From Botrytis cinerea B05.10 (lineage: Eukaryota > Ascomycota > Leotiomycetes > Helotiales > Sclerotiniaceae), in NCBI RefSeq assembly GCF_000143535.2, contig NC_037317.1, positions 1,116,001 through 1,180,000 on the forward strand: 64,000 nt of DNA, in the 5' to 3' direction. The notes below the pieces were generated by a model. It was not told where the DNA came from and did no database searches. It saw nothing but the letters and a program-made list of their open reading frames with translations. The stretch's first letter is position 1, and each line of letters starts with the position of its first letter. Shown piece by piece: positions 1 to 11,229 of the stretch. The translations under genes and the position numbers were made by a program.

Positions 1-971
1 TCGGACTTGACAGATACCTACCTAGGCAATATTCAATATTCAACACTCCTCATTCTTCATTTGAGTAATCAATCCCAAGTCATTTGACTATTCATATCCC
101 TAGATACCTAGCTATCCCTCGAGCGTGTAAGATCTATTTCGATCCATCCACAGCCTACCTATTGATTCATTCATCCCATCACATCCCACGCCATACCATT
201 CACACAACCCCCCCTTCCCTCCTCTCTCCCCACTACAATCCTACATAGCTAGCTACAAGGACCCGGCGACCGCACTCTAATAGAGTAAAGTGAGCAAATC
301 AAGACTTTCTGTTCTTTTCCATTCTATTTACCTATCTCCCCCAACTCCCCCCCTCCCTGCCATCGCTATCAAAACCTCCATCTACATCCATTCATCGTTC
401 CCCATCTCATCCATTCCACTCGCTCCCCCCAGAACTCATTCAAATCCAACACACCCAGACCATTCCGTTCAGTACCAATCTCCTTGAGAGAAAGAATCCC
501 CCCCCCGACCTTCAAGAGTTTACAAAGTCACGAGTTCATTCGGAGAATTGTTTTTTTGCTGCTGTGCATTGTGGTGTCATGTTGGAGACCGAAGTGTATG
601 CACCAGCAAAGGGGAAGAGAAGAGATCTTAGGTGGGGGTTTGCACGTGATATCGTAAGGGATGGTTGCAGAAGTCAAATAGAGAAAGATGGATGGATGGA
701 TGATCTTGTGATATCTCAAAATATTACACGAGTGACGAGCGGGTATGTAGGTAGGATACGTAAATAACATCACACTGAATGTCAAATTGGAGCCTGCTGT
801 TTAAAGAAACTTCATAAAGTTCGTCATGCTACATTAAGCCGAGTAGGAAGGGGAAGGAAGCAGTAAGCTAGTTCCACCCATATGACTCGGGTTCGAAGAT
901 CTAATGCTTTTGTGAACATAAGAAAAGGCGCTATAAATACGCTTGATGACCCGTTGAAGAACAAGGATCGA
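1..971. other. Intergenic left edge, no gene seen
   Basis: Positions 130-500 are rich in C and T on the plus strand, a composition typical of fungal promoters and 5' leaders, but no credible coding exon follows on that strand. The rest is the downstream side of the minus-strand SDR gene. The short open frames here have no family resemblance. A leader belonging to a gene beyond the left edge is possible but cannot be judged. Confidence 0.6.
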
Positions 972-2279
972 TTATGTGAGAGTGTAACCTCCGTCTACTC
1001 GTAAATCGGCTAGGATGATGTCAGCAAGTTGATTAAAAGGGGGTTTGCGGAGAAAGATGTTCTTACCTCCAGTAACGTAGTTAGATGCATCTGACGAGAG
1101 GAAAGTGACGGCGCCCATAAGGTCTTCGGGCTGACCCATCTTACCCTGTGGAATAAGGGAAGTCCATTGCTTCTTCAATTCTGGGTTTTCGTCCAAAATC
1201 TTCTTGGTTCTATTGTTTCCGTGGTTAGCAATGGCTTGCACGAAAGAAAAAATTAAACCCCCACGGGGTCTTTCTGGGGCTCAGATCTTACAATGCAGTC
1301 AGCATATATCCAGGGGAGATGCAGTTGACTCGGATGCCAGCGTGAGCCCATTCGACAGCCAAGGATGAAGCGAGATGTCGGACAGCAGCCTTGGCCGCGT
1401 TGTACGGAGCTTGAGGTTGTGGAACATTGACAATGGCACCGGACATACTGCCAATAAACACCATGCTTCCTGGAGCCTTACGCTCTATCAAGTGTTTTGC
1501 AACGGCAATTGCAAACAGGTATGTTCCATCCACGTTAACACCCCAGAGTTTTCGAACTCGGTCGATTGGGTAGTTGATGGCTTCAAAATTCTCGGTGAAA
1601 CCAGCCGATGTCACCAAGTTATCAATTTTTCCGTGCTGGGAAATGATTTCGGCAATAGCAGCATCAACGGATTCTTGAGAAGAGACATCTGCGTAATGAG
1701 CGGTAACCTTTGGAACCCTAAAATGATTTGTAAGCCTTTGGTTACAAGATCAAAGTAACAATGCTCTTCCTACTTTTCAGCTCCTGGGTTCTCTCTCTTG
1801 AATGAAGCAACAAGTTCTCCTGCTTGCTTTTCGGCTTCCTCCTCTGTTGCATTATTAGCACAACATCAGCTTGGCACTTGTTGATGGCACATACTATTCA
1901 TATCAACAATTGCAATATCAGCACCACTAATAACCATGGCTTGACTCATGACAAGTCCCAAGCCTCTGGCACCTCCGGTAACGACACCAACTCTTCCTTC
2001 TAAAGAGAAAGATGCAAGGGTACGCTTGAAGTGAAGTCCACCTCTGCCTTGAACTGGCTTACTGGATGGCAACTCATGTTCTTCTGGATATTCGACATGT
2101 ACAGAGGAATCAGTTCGTGCAAAAGAACCTTCGTGGGGTGGATCGTCAAGCTTCTCGCGAAGAGAAGCTGTGTTGTGAATTGGTCTTGAGGATAGAGCTG
2201 GTAATGTGCGAGATGAAGCTGCCTTTGTTGAAGCTCTGGCAGCACGAGCTGTATGTCGAAGAAGTTGTGTTCGGAACAT
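972..2279 (-). CDS. SDR-family polyol dehydrogenase (D-arabinitol/sorbose-reductase-like)
   Basis: This is an NAD(P)-dependent short-chain dehydrogenase of 353 residues. Five exons (2279-1895, 1843-1774, 1717-1292, 1209-1067, 1009-972) join in frame with GT..AG introns of 51-82 nt. A Rossmann VTGGARGLG motif follows an unusual N-terminal extension of about 100 residues. The active-site Tyr-x-x-x-Lys lies in PYNAAKAA, and the usual GADLRVDGGYT ending is rebuilt exactly by the last splice. The first 30 residues are rich in Arg, Ala and Ser with no acidic residue, which suggests a mitochondrial presequence. Known relatives interconvert D-arabinitol, mannitol or sorbose with their ketoses. The exact substrate cannot be read from sequence. 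The start at MFRTQ is preferred to an in-frame ATG 11 codons upstream because the presequence begins there. Confidence 0.88.
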
Positions 2280-3637
2280 CGTCGATGTGTTTGTTAGAAT
2301 GTAAGTATGCAATAATTAAGAAAAGGTCCAAAAGATGGCGCCCAAGCTCGATATATAGTCTGAGACGGAAAACTGATCTGGTTGAGGGGATTACTATATT
2401 CAAGAGTATTTGTTCAAAGTCAATTGAAAAATGAAAAGGTTTAATGGATATTGAAAGCTCTTGTACGAAATGAAAAGTGTTTTCAACAAGATTGGTACTT
2501 AGCTCAAGAAAGTCCTTGATACTTGGACGTAGAGTGAAAACAGCAATGATAGCTACCTACTATGTACCAAGGGTTGTTGACATCATCTGACAGTGCAGCT
2601 CCCCAAATCTCTCCACTCAGAATGGATACAGTTGGTATTTCAGTGGGGGTTGCCCATTACTGAATCGATTCGGTCTGAGTGTTGCTACACCGAAACTAAG
2701 GGAAACCCAAAAAGGCTCGATGCCCAGACTCCAGAATGAGGAAAGGATATGGAGAAAACAGTGGCAAAAGTATGGAGAAAAAAGTTCAAGCAGAAATACA
2801 TCGTGAGATGTGAGTGTTGAGGCTTCAATACTTGCAAGAGGAATGCCCAACGAGTCTAGACTCGTCACTTCTCGCGCTGCGGGTTGCTTAATGGCATGTA
2901 CGTATGCAACAAGAACGAGACACATACCCTGGATCGTACATTTCAACATTTCAATAGTACAAGACGCGAATGTAGTCAATCACATATTGAGATTCATGCA
3001 TCGTGGGATTTCGTTCCAATACCCACAAAGTACCTGAGCTCTGTGCTGGGAAGCATCGGCGAGTCGGAATCTATCTTTTCTGGTACTTCGCTTGAGAATG
3101 CTGATAACAATGATCAATTATATAATCATGTCTTATCGGCAGCCACAGGTCCGGCAGCCACATCACGTGTACCGCAAACAGCAAATGCCGAAATCATCCT
3201 CTGCCTTACGCTAAAACCCCGTGCTCAGTCTATTACATACTGTAGTAGTTTAATTACGGTGTGCTTAGCCTACCTAGTAGGTAGTGACATTTATGGAGGC
3301 TGTGCTGTGCCCACCAGTGGAACCTCGCCGCTTCCTTTCACCATCGTCCCTTTGAGACGCTCAGGCTTGACATGAAACTACAACTTCTCTTCATCTTTTC
3401 GCCATCAACCCAATAAACGCACCTACCTATACTTCACTCACTCACTCACTCACTCACTCACTCACCCGCTCACTCGCATTATTCTCGCAAAATCTTACAT
3501 ATTCTGATCACAAGAATATTCAGCAAGACCTCATCAGACAGTAGCAGGTCTACCGGTTTCGACGAGATATATCTCCTTTCACGGCAAGCAACACAACATT
3601 ACCCCACGACACTCCCAATTTATCGATCCACATCACT
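2280..3637. other. Divergent intergenic region between SDR and membrane-protein genes
   Basis: This 1.36-kb spacer separates two genes transcribed away from each other, so it should hold both promoters. Its right end is CT/CA-rich and includes a tetranucleotide run at about 3434. The open frames at 2810-3375 show no family features and are taken as chance. Confidence 0.6.
3434..3465. repeat. (TCAC)n microsatellite in 5' leader
   Basis: About eight copies of TCAC lie about 175 bp before the ATG of the 3638 gene, within a pyrimidine-rich stretch that probably forms its promoter or 5' UTR. Confidence 0.9.
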
Positions 3638-4774
3638 ATGCGATTCACCACACTTGGAGCGGGGGCTGCTCTTGCAACCCTTAGTCAAGCATTTCTATTA
3701 CCTCCAGCCATTTCGGAATCTGCTAGCGATGCTATAAGTTCTTTATCTTTCGATGCTGCTGTCGAGGCAGAAGGTCGAATGTTGGCTGTCGACTGTCCTG
3801 GTTGTCCAATCGCCACCCAGACTTTCGATTCACAGGGACGTCGACTTGGTCTGAAGGGATTGAACAGACTCATGTTCAATTTTTCCGTCTCACACGACAA
3901 TGGTCTCGATCGTGTACTTCTTAATGGACTCCAATTCTATCCCATCGATATGGACTCCAGTCTCGAACGTCTTTCAGCTCCACAAATGATCAAGACCTCT
4001 GACAACAAATGGGTCGAAGCCGCAGAACCAGACCTAGGCTATGCTTTACGCATCCATAAGCCGATATCATATTCTAAACAAGATCAAATTGATCTGGTCA
4101 TGGCAACCCTTGAGATTCTCGAAGTCGGAAATACATTCGTGGATAACGTTAGTAACATCGAACTTAAGATTCTTGCAACCCCAAGTGGAAAGTTGATGAT
4201 TGGTGATGCACAAGTCGTCCCATCGCCACCGAAGAACCATCTGTCTAATTCAATCGATGATGGACAAGAATGTACGACGGTGCTTTGCAAATGGAGAGCA
4301 ATTATGGCCGATAAACTATCAGCTCTCAAGAAAGGCTGCGGTGGCCAAGCCCAACCAACTCCTCACAACAACAAACCTCAAGGTCATGGACGCCCCCGTC
4401 CTTACGGTCATCATGGAGGACACGACGGCCACAGAGGTCATGGTGGTCATGGTGGTCATGGTAGACCTCATCGATTCTCTCACAAACACCACGGCATCAC
4501 TAGATTCTTGCGAGGTGTTGTCCTACACGTCTTTATTCCAGTCATCATTGGTGTCGTTGCAGGAATCACTGCCAGTCTTGTTGGTATGGTCGTCGGCCAT
4601 GTTGTTATCTTCATGTGGCGTCTTTTGTTCCGTAGAGGGTCTCAAAGCCAATACACCAAGGTTCAGCAAGAAGATGCTAGTGTTGAAGAAGGCATCGAAG
4701 AAGAGAAAAGCCTCATTCAACACCAAGGACCACCCCCGGTTTACGAAGATATTGTCAGGGAAGATAAGGAATAA
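3638..4774 (+). CDS. Single-pass membrane protein with lumenal domain, His/Gly linker and PPxY tail
   Basis: This is a 378-residue single-exon protein. Residues 1-18 form a signal peptide ending near LSQA. The lumenal or extracellular region carries a CPGC pair (Cys53, Cys56) and a second close Cys pair near residues 210-216. Residues about 249-285 form a linker dominated by His and Gly (repeated GGHGGH units). A long hydrophobic helix spans about 290-325, followed by a basic stop-transfer stretch and a charged tail. The tail contains PPVY at 366-369, a canonical PPxY motif that can bind WW domains of Nedd4/Rsp5-type ubiquitin ligases. It resembles a conserved uncharacterised family of filamentous fungi (DUF7728-like, from memory). 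Function is unknown. The predicted topology is type I. Confidence 0.85.
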   Translation: MRFTTLGAGAALATLSQAFLLPPAISESASDAISSLSFDAAVEAEGRMLAVDCPGCPIATQTFDSQGRRLGLKGLNRLMFNFSVSHDNGLDRVLLNGLQFYPIDMDSSLERLSAPQMIKTSDNKWVEAAEPDLGYALRIHKPISYSKQDQIDLVMATLEILEVGNTFVDNVSNIELKILATPSGKLMIGDAQVVPSPPKNHLSNSIDDGQECTTVLCKWRAIMADKLSALKKGCGGQAQPTPHNNKPQGHGRPRPYGHHGGHDGHRGHGGHGGHGRPHRFSHKHHGITRFLRGVVLHVFIPVIIGVVAGITASLVGMVVGHVVIFMWRLLFRRGSQSQYTKVQQEDASVEEGIEEEKSLIQHQGPPPVYEDIVREDKE

Positions 4775-7700
4775 CCAATGAAACAGAAGAATGCAATTAA
4801 ATTGAAAAGTGGTCTCGGCTCTCAATGACCTTGCCACAATCTTGATAATCGGAGGTGAATTTGGGAAGATGTGTTTTTGGGAGTTTATATGGCGAGATTG
4901 ATGCGACTGCAGGAAATGGCATACGGGCTTAAGGGGGTGTAAGGGGTCGGATAATGAGCAACTAGTGACTTTTTTTTTTTTTGCAACATGCCAATTAAAT
5001 GAATATATATCAAGCGATCGTCTATTGCCTTTCAATGTTTCAGTATCTTCCATAACATATCACAACTAATTTCATTCACACGTTGCTTTGGAGAGTTGAA
5101 TCAAAATTTACAATACTTGCTACACTGATTCAGTAATGTAGAAATTAGTAAATTGGCTTGCCTTCAAACTTACCAATGGTATGAGACAGGTAGAAAACTC
5201 AGTCTGGACATCCATATTCCTCTTCTTTTTCACTGGCCACTTACTTGACTCCCTTTTCCTTCTCTACCTTCTTTATTATCCGCATCCAATTCAGTCCATT
5301 TACACTAGACGTACATAGGCTTTTCTCATCACTACATTGATCTCGTACACTGTTGTATCATACGCTTCGTAATATTGTCTTTGAGAATATTGGGCCAAGG
5401 TTTGAGGAGTGGCTGAAATCTGATATGCGAATTCTTGGACTTTTTGATGGGTGAGTATCGGACTGTTCTTGTCTGTGAGTTGTTTTGAATGCGCAATAGA
5501 TGAAGTTGGATTGATTGCTATAATGGCTATTTTTTGGTGTTGAGTTGAGGTGGGCCCTAGCCTCTAGGAATGTATGTATGAATGGGAGTTTAGATGTGAG
5601 TATGGAGGTGGTGGATTGAACGGGGTGCGGTGTATAGAATAAAGAGAGAGGCAGAGAATAAATGATAATCTGTAGATGTGCTCATGTTCTGCGACTGCGC
5701 TTTCATATGGGCTGGCTTGGATATACGATGTCCAGTTGAAGGGGATCGTGTGTCTTCTTTCTGCATATGTGAGTTTGTGAAATATAGGTTGTTGGAATTG
5801 GGAAATGGAAATTTGGGGATGGCTAGATATGCGGTTTCGAATTTTGGGCTTGGGAAACTAAGCTATGTGTAGTGATGGTAGGGGTGGTGTAGATTCAAAT
5901 TCGGATGATATGATGAGAAGATATTGAATGGGATAGAGGAAGGGGATGGTGGGGGTCGGGAAGAATTCAGATCTATGGTTTGTTAGTGCTATGGGTGAAT
6001 ACAGGCGAGGGTTGAGGCGCAAGGGAAGTGGAATATATGGTATAGAATGGAAATCGACGACTGGGAGATGGTAATCGTGAATATAGCAATGGATATGTAG
6101 AAAAATGTGCGAGAGATTGGAGACTATTGAGTAGGCTTTTTGTGTGAGCTTGCTTTGGAAAAATGAATGTGTTGTTGGGAGTATGAGAAGAGAGGGAGGA
6201 ACTCTTCGGGGAGAGTTATTATAAGCGAGGAAAATGAGAACGTAAATTTCTAATAGTGGAAGATACTGAGCTCATTGGTTGATTTTGTTTGGTTACTAGA
6301 AGAACGGTTATATACTCTGAGAAATTTGACTCAATTCGACTTATAACAGGCTGTTGACATGTAGTTTAGGTTAAGATGAGAGCTGCTGTGGAGTGGATGT
6401 CTCGCGTTGGGAAGGGTTGAAATAAGGTGGGTACATGAAGGAGGATGAAGAGTTAAAATGGGAAAAATCACAGTGAATGATTTACTTCGTAAAAGAAAGT
6501 TGATTATTGGAGAGGGTTTGAATTTCTGAAGCCGCTTGAATATTTCAGATATATTGAATCTCTGAAATAATTTACATGTGTGAAAGTATTTCAGATTCGC
6601 TGAAATATCCACGAATTTAGAAGAATTTGAAAGGCCATATAATGGTAGAATTGTGTGAATTTTTGAATAGTAATGAAGGAGTTGAGACGATATGAGTATT
6701 TGAGTCGCATGGCACCAGCAAAGATTTTCACTTCCGAAGGCCTCCTGCTATAAATCCTATTTCCCCAAGTCAAACTGATAAACCCAGGGTAGAAGCTTCT
6801 TTTTTGGTAAATCCTAACTATAAATTCTTCATGGCTTTCCGAGTCGACTTGACGCACTTTCACTACCTTTGCAGTCGTAGCATAGAGGGTCCTCGTATCC
6901 AACCGATCCAAGTCCCTGACCAAGCTGATTGTGCTGATGACGGGGTACGTCATATTTGAGTCCAATATTCTTTTTGGTACTTGAAGCACATCCATTCTTA
7001 GACTCTTCGTTAAGGCTTTTTGATACAGACTCCTCTCAAACAGCACAGCCTAACGTCGCTATGTGATTATCTTAACATCTGTTCTTTCTTTGATGTGATT
7101 GCTATACCCAAGGCAACTCGTTTTAAAACCCGAGTCACCGAGTGGGTTTGACTGCCCAGACTTCTTTCAACGATAGGGTGGTTCTGGATGCAACGTTGGT
7201 GCTTGGGAAATTCTAATTCATCTTTGGAAAATGTATTGGCGCCAAGAAATCGAGAATATCGTGGCCATGCTAATATTGCAACAAGAGGAAAACAAGATGT
7301 CGGTTTTTGAGATTTTGTGGAGGATGGCAGAGGTATGCACCAGTTTTTTGATACTGAAAATTGATTAAAAAGTCCACTTAGACAGAGATGTGAGAAACGG
7401 AGCTGAAGTCTGAAAGAGGAAGGCACTGGCGGTATTTATTGGCTGCTTATCACACTACAGAATGGATAAGCGAAGAATTAAAGAAGATGAAGGATACCAA
7501 GAAGCTGTTGAGCAAATTCCGAGGGATTTTTCTCTCTCTCTTGTGCCACTTCAACACCTGGATGTTCACCGATGTTGCTAGCCTAGTGGAGGGCATGAAG
7601 ATTATGGCAGACTCTTGCACCCATGGACATGCGGATTAGGGGCTGCTCACGATGAACAAGATATAGTCGTGTCAAAAGTATCAGGTCAGAGTGTCTGTCA

Positions 7701-9158
7701 TAGCTTTAGATAATAGACGACGATGTCTCATTCCACGGAGGCAATCCCTCATCGACAGTATGGTGAGTTGTTAAAATGTGGCCTAGGTAATGATTGGAAG
7801 TCGAGGGTGGCTCTGAACTGATATCTAAACACGTGGGGAATGAAGGGTTTTCACAAAAATGTGGGATCGAACGTTGCTAAAATGAGGAGCCTCTGAAGCC
7901 AGACGAGATCTTGCCATCCACTGGGACGAATCGGCTCCCGTGCCTGATTAACACATGTCGGATGTGCATGATGGATGCGATAGCAGATGCATGTTCAATG
8001 TACGTTCGCATGCCTTATGGGTATGAACAACTCGGGCTGAACCCATGTAACCTAAGTGGGTTTTTAAACGGCCACTGTCCAATATAGCGAAAACCCCATT
8101 GAATTTCCAGATTTATCGTTTTCCTGTCTTGGGTGCATTCCGATGTGTCTATACCAAATGAGTATCTTTCTGCATCAGCAGCATTTCGCCGGCGTTGTTG
8201 TGGGACGAAGGCTGTGCGTGAACTTTAAAGGAAAGCGTGATATTGTTGATGATAACCTTAGATCTTTAGGAAGCGGTAAGACTTCGCGTTTTATGAGGCT
8301 CGGTGCCGGCAAAACTGCTAGCCTCTTTTCTTCAACCACTTCGCCTGCAGGCAGCATCTAGATCTTTGTTGTTACAAAGATACAATAATAAAGTTTGCTT
8401 TTTGGTTTACAAGCGTTGTTCTTCCATCGAACTAGTAAACATGGCCGTATAAACCAAGCCAACTCTTGCAAGCTTAGGCGGTGAGACAAAAATGGTGTAA
8501 TACTTTACACGATGAAGCCATCTCTCCAAAACATGCCTTTGACCCATATGTCCATTGGAAACAACATCAGATGAAGAATACGAGAAGCGTGCTTTTAATG
8601 CAGGCAAAGATGAATACGTTTTAGCGTGACATACATATGGACGTTCTTAGCTTCCGCGGCGTGGTACCTTGCAAAATTGCTAGCGGGTTATCATGTAATC
8701 TGCATTGCAGGAGATCTATCAGGGTCTTGTCCCAAAGATAGGGAATCGGCACCGATACCTTTTACGCAGCACTTCATGTCTGATGAGATTTGCAGCCCCG
8801 AACACCGCCTGCCCGTTGTAACAACCGTGCTGGAGTCACTCATTTCTAAATTGAAAGTCTGGCAAGCTCGGAAAGACAAGGTCTTGGCTTCAAGTCTGGC
8901 CACACCCATGCCGCAGTTCAGAGGAAGCCCTCAATTGCTCGTGTACGCTTTCATCCATCTTTTCATCTATCTGGCCAAGTCATTGATCCATCACGGAAAA
9001 ATACTCACTACCTTTGGCGGTGCATGTGACACCTTCATCAATGTTCTTGCACCAATCATAGATGACATAGCTTAAAGTATCCAAGTATATAACACCAAGG
9101 GTTTCTCCGGAAAAATCGTTCTCAATAACAACCGCTTCCTCTGCATACATCAACTATC
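4775..9158. other. 4.4-kb intergenic region, no confident gene
   Basis: A poly-T run sits at about 4971-4982. From 5,400 to 6,250 the plus strand is G-rich and C-poor, so the minus strand looks like a fungal leader or exon region. A minus-strand frame at 5300-5563 reads without stops but has no ATG. Frames at 6591-7046 and 7067-7426 (minus) and at 8143-8361 and 8626-9075 (plus) are moderately long but show no family motif, and at least those beginning at 7046 and 8626 start at GTG, not ATG. The right end is the pectin methylesterase promoter. Eroded coding relics are possible, but none is identifiable. Confidence 0.5.
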
Positions 9159-10380
9159 ATGTATTCCTTAATCCCAATCCTTTCCTTTGCGGCCACTCTT
9201 CTAGGAGCAGTCTCTGCCGCTCCTCTAGAGGCACGAGCGGTCTCCAGGACCTCTGCACCATCAGGTGCTGTTATTGTCGATGCAACCGGCAAAACAGCGG
9301 GATCGTACACCACCTTTCAAAAGGGAGTGAATGCCCTCTCCACCACTACCACTACACCTCAATATCTCTTCATCTACCCTGGAACCTATACCGAACAAGT
9401 CTACGTTCCAGCTCTCAATTCCAACCTCACAATCCAAGGATACACCACAGATGCAAGCACCTATGCTGGTAACCAAGTCACTTTGACTTACAACCTTGCA
9501 CTCAAAGATACTACCTCCGATGACTTGACAGCTACTTTACGTCAATGGAACAAGAACACCAAGGTCTACAATCTCATTATCCAGAACACATTTGGACATA
9601 TCTCTTCCAACGGTCAAAACCTTGCTATCTCTGCCCGTAAGTTCAATGGCTCAATACATTCTTCACTTATTCTAGCCTGCTCTGCTAGAAACTTTATCTT
9701 CTATCATCTTTCAGCTTCGAAGTCCCAAGGTTTTCATTAAAGACAATTGCTAATCTGCGCTATTCATAGACACCACAAACCAAGGATATTATGCCACCCA
9801 GTTCATCGGATACCAAGATACTATCCTCGCCAACACCGGAACTCAACTTTATGCTAAATGTCTCGTCGTCGGTGCCATCGATTTCATCTTCGGCCAAACC
9901 GCCCAAGCCTGGTTCGAAAACAACGATATCCGCACCATTGCCGCCGGATCCATCACTGCATCTGGACGTGCCGATGACAGCAATCCATCTTGGTATGTGA
10001 TTAACAACTCGAACATCCAAAACATCAATTCCAGCGTCGCCACCGGCAACAATTACTTGGGACGTCCATGGAGAAACTATGCCAGAGTCGTTTTCCAAAA
10101 CTCTTACTTGGGAAATAACATCAAGGCTGCTGGGTGGAGTGTTTGGAGTAGCTCTACCGCTAATACTGATCATGTTGTTTTTGAAGAGTAGGTTGTCCGT
10201 CTTACTTCACATAGGAAAATACTAACTTTCAGTAGATATGGCAACACTGGACCCGGTTCCAATTCTTCCGGCGTACAAAGAGCAACCTTCAGTTCCGGCA
10301 TCAGCAAAGCCATTCCTATCACCACCGTTTTGGGAAGTGCTTATTTGAACGAATGGTGGGTTGATAGCAGTTATTTGTAA
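9159..10380 (+). CDS. Secreted pectin methylesterase (CE8)
   Basis: This is a predicted extracellular pectinesterase of 346 residues that removes methyl esters from homogalacturonan, opening plant cell walls to other pectinases. Exons 9159-9636, 9770-10187 and 10236-10380 join in frame. A signal peptide (about 1-20, ending SAA) precedes the parallel beta-helix domain. Family signatures are clear: YQDT with Asp176, GAIDFIFG with Asp197 (the catalytic pair), and YLGRPW with Arg258 and Trp260. The ending WWVDSSYL lies where family members stop. Intron 2 ends in a tandem acceptor, so an in-frame variant one residue longer is possible. The neighbours are unrelated, so there is no pectinase cluster here. 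It is most simply a plant cell-wall-degrading enzyme of a saprotroph or pathogen. Confidence 0.95.
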
Positions 10381-11124
10381 AGAGATAACTATGGGCTTTT
10401 CGTTCAAAAAAACGAGATCCAAACCATTGAGCATGCAAGGGCCGTGATGAATGAATTAGGGATTCATTCTAAAGATATAAAGTTGGGGTCTGAAAATATT
10501 AGATAATGAATTGATGATTAATGATTCACGTTTATTTTAATGGTTCTGTGTTTTTTGCTATCATAGTGGTGCTCATATTCTTCTTCAAATCCTTCTCATC
10601 TCGTGGATCTTTAATTAGTAGACTCTCAGCGGCTCTCGACCACGATTCATTCGACTGCGCCAAATCCTCTACTACCTAGGCGGTTTTGTACATGACCTAC
10701 TTATTATACTTATTAATCCTCAAACTCATTTTATACTCCAGACTCTAGCATCCCATCTTGGAACCCCAAGAAAATATTCCAACTTCATATCATCCCCTCA
10801 TTATCATCCGGTATGCATATATACAGCAAACCCTCAAGATCAAATACCTATCGATATATACCAATCACGATATACAACAAAAACAATCCAGATATCCAAT
10901 AGTACATTAGGTACCAACCATAGCAACAACACATCGCTCCTCTCCCTCCAACGCATTAAATCTAAGCAAGCCCTCGAAATCAATCAATCAATCAATCAAC
11001 CCAAACACAATGATAAATAAGATACAAACAACCCCAGCGCCGAAAACACCCACCCCACATTATACAAACCCTTTATATTTTCAAACCCCGTCCTCTCTCT
11101 CAACAAATCACAACAACGATTCAA
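10381..11124. other. Intergenic, PME 3' flank
   Basis: This AT-rich spacer lies between the pectin methylesterase stop codon and the tRNA-Glu gene. It probably holds the esterase 3' UTR. No further feature is recognisable. Confidence 0.6.
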
Positions 11125-11229
11125 TCCGAATTAGTGTAGGGGTTAACATAACTCGCTTTCATGACCATCAATCATTACATGATATGTTCTGGAGCCGAGT
11201 AGCCCCGGGTTCGATTCCCGGATTCGGAA
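11125..11229 (+). tRNA. tRNA-Glu(UUC) with a 33-nt intron
   Basis: All stems fold. The acceptor pairs TCCGAAT with ATTCGGA and is followed by discriminator A. The D stem is GTGT/ACAT, the anticodon stem is ACTCG/CGAGT, and the T arm is CCGGG-TTCGATT-CCCGG. The anticodon TTC is at 11158-11160, A37 at 11161 and C38 at 11195, leaving an intron at 11162-11194 in the canonical position between bases 37 and 38. Bases around the 5' splice site (TCATG) can pair with CATGA inside the intron, as expected for the tRNA endonuclease substrate. The CCA end is not encoded. A- and B-box promoters are intact. Confidence 0.92.

Noticed and set aside
290..487. 65-codon plus-strand frame in the CT-rich left edge
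   Set aside because: Low-complexity Pro/Ser/Ile composition follows from the CT-rich DNA. The start is not a good ATG context and no family is seen.
4523..5053. Minus-strand frame of 176 codons
   Set aside because: It overlaps the 3' end of the membrane-protein gene on the other strand and reads as its shadow plus 3' flank.
8260..8330. P-loop NTPase suggested by GSGKT and GAGKT strings
   Set aside because: No Walker B or surrounding nucleotide-binding fold is visible, and the frame is only 72 codons.
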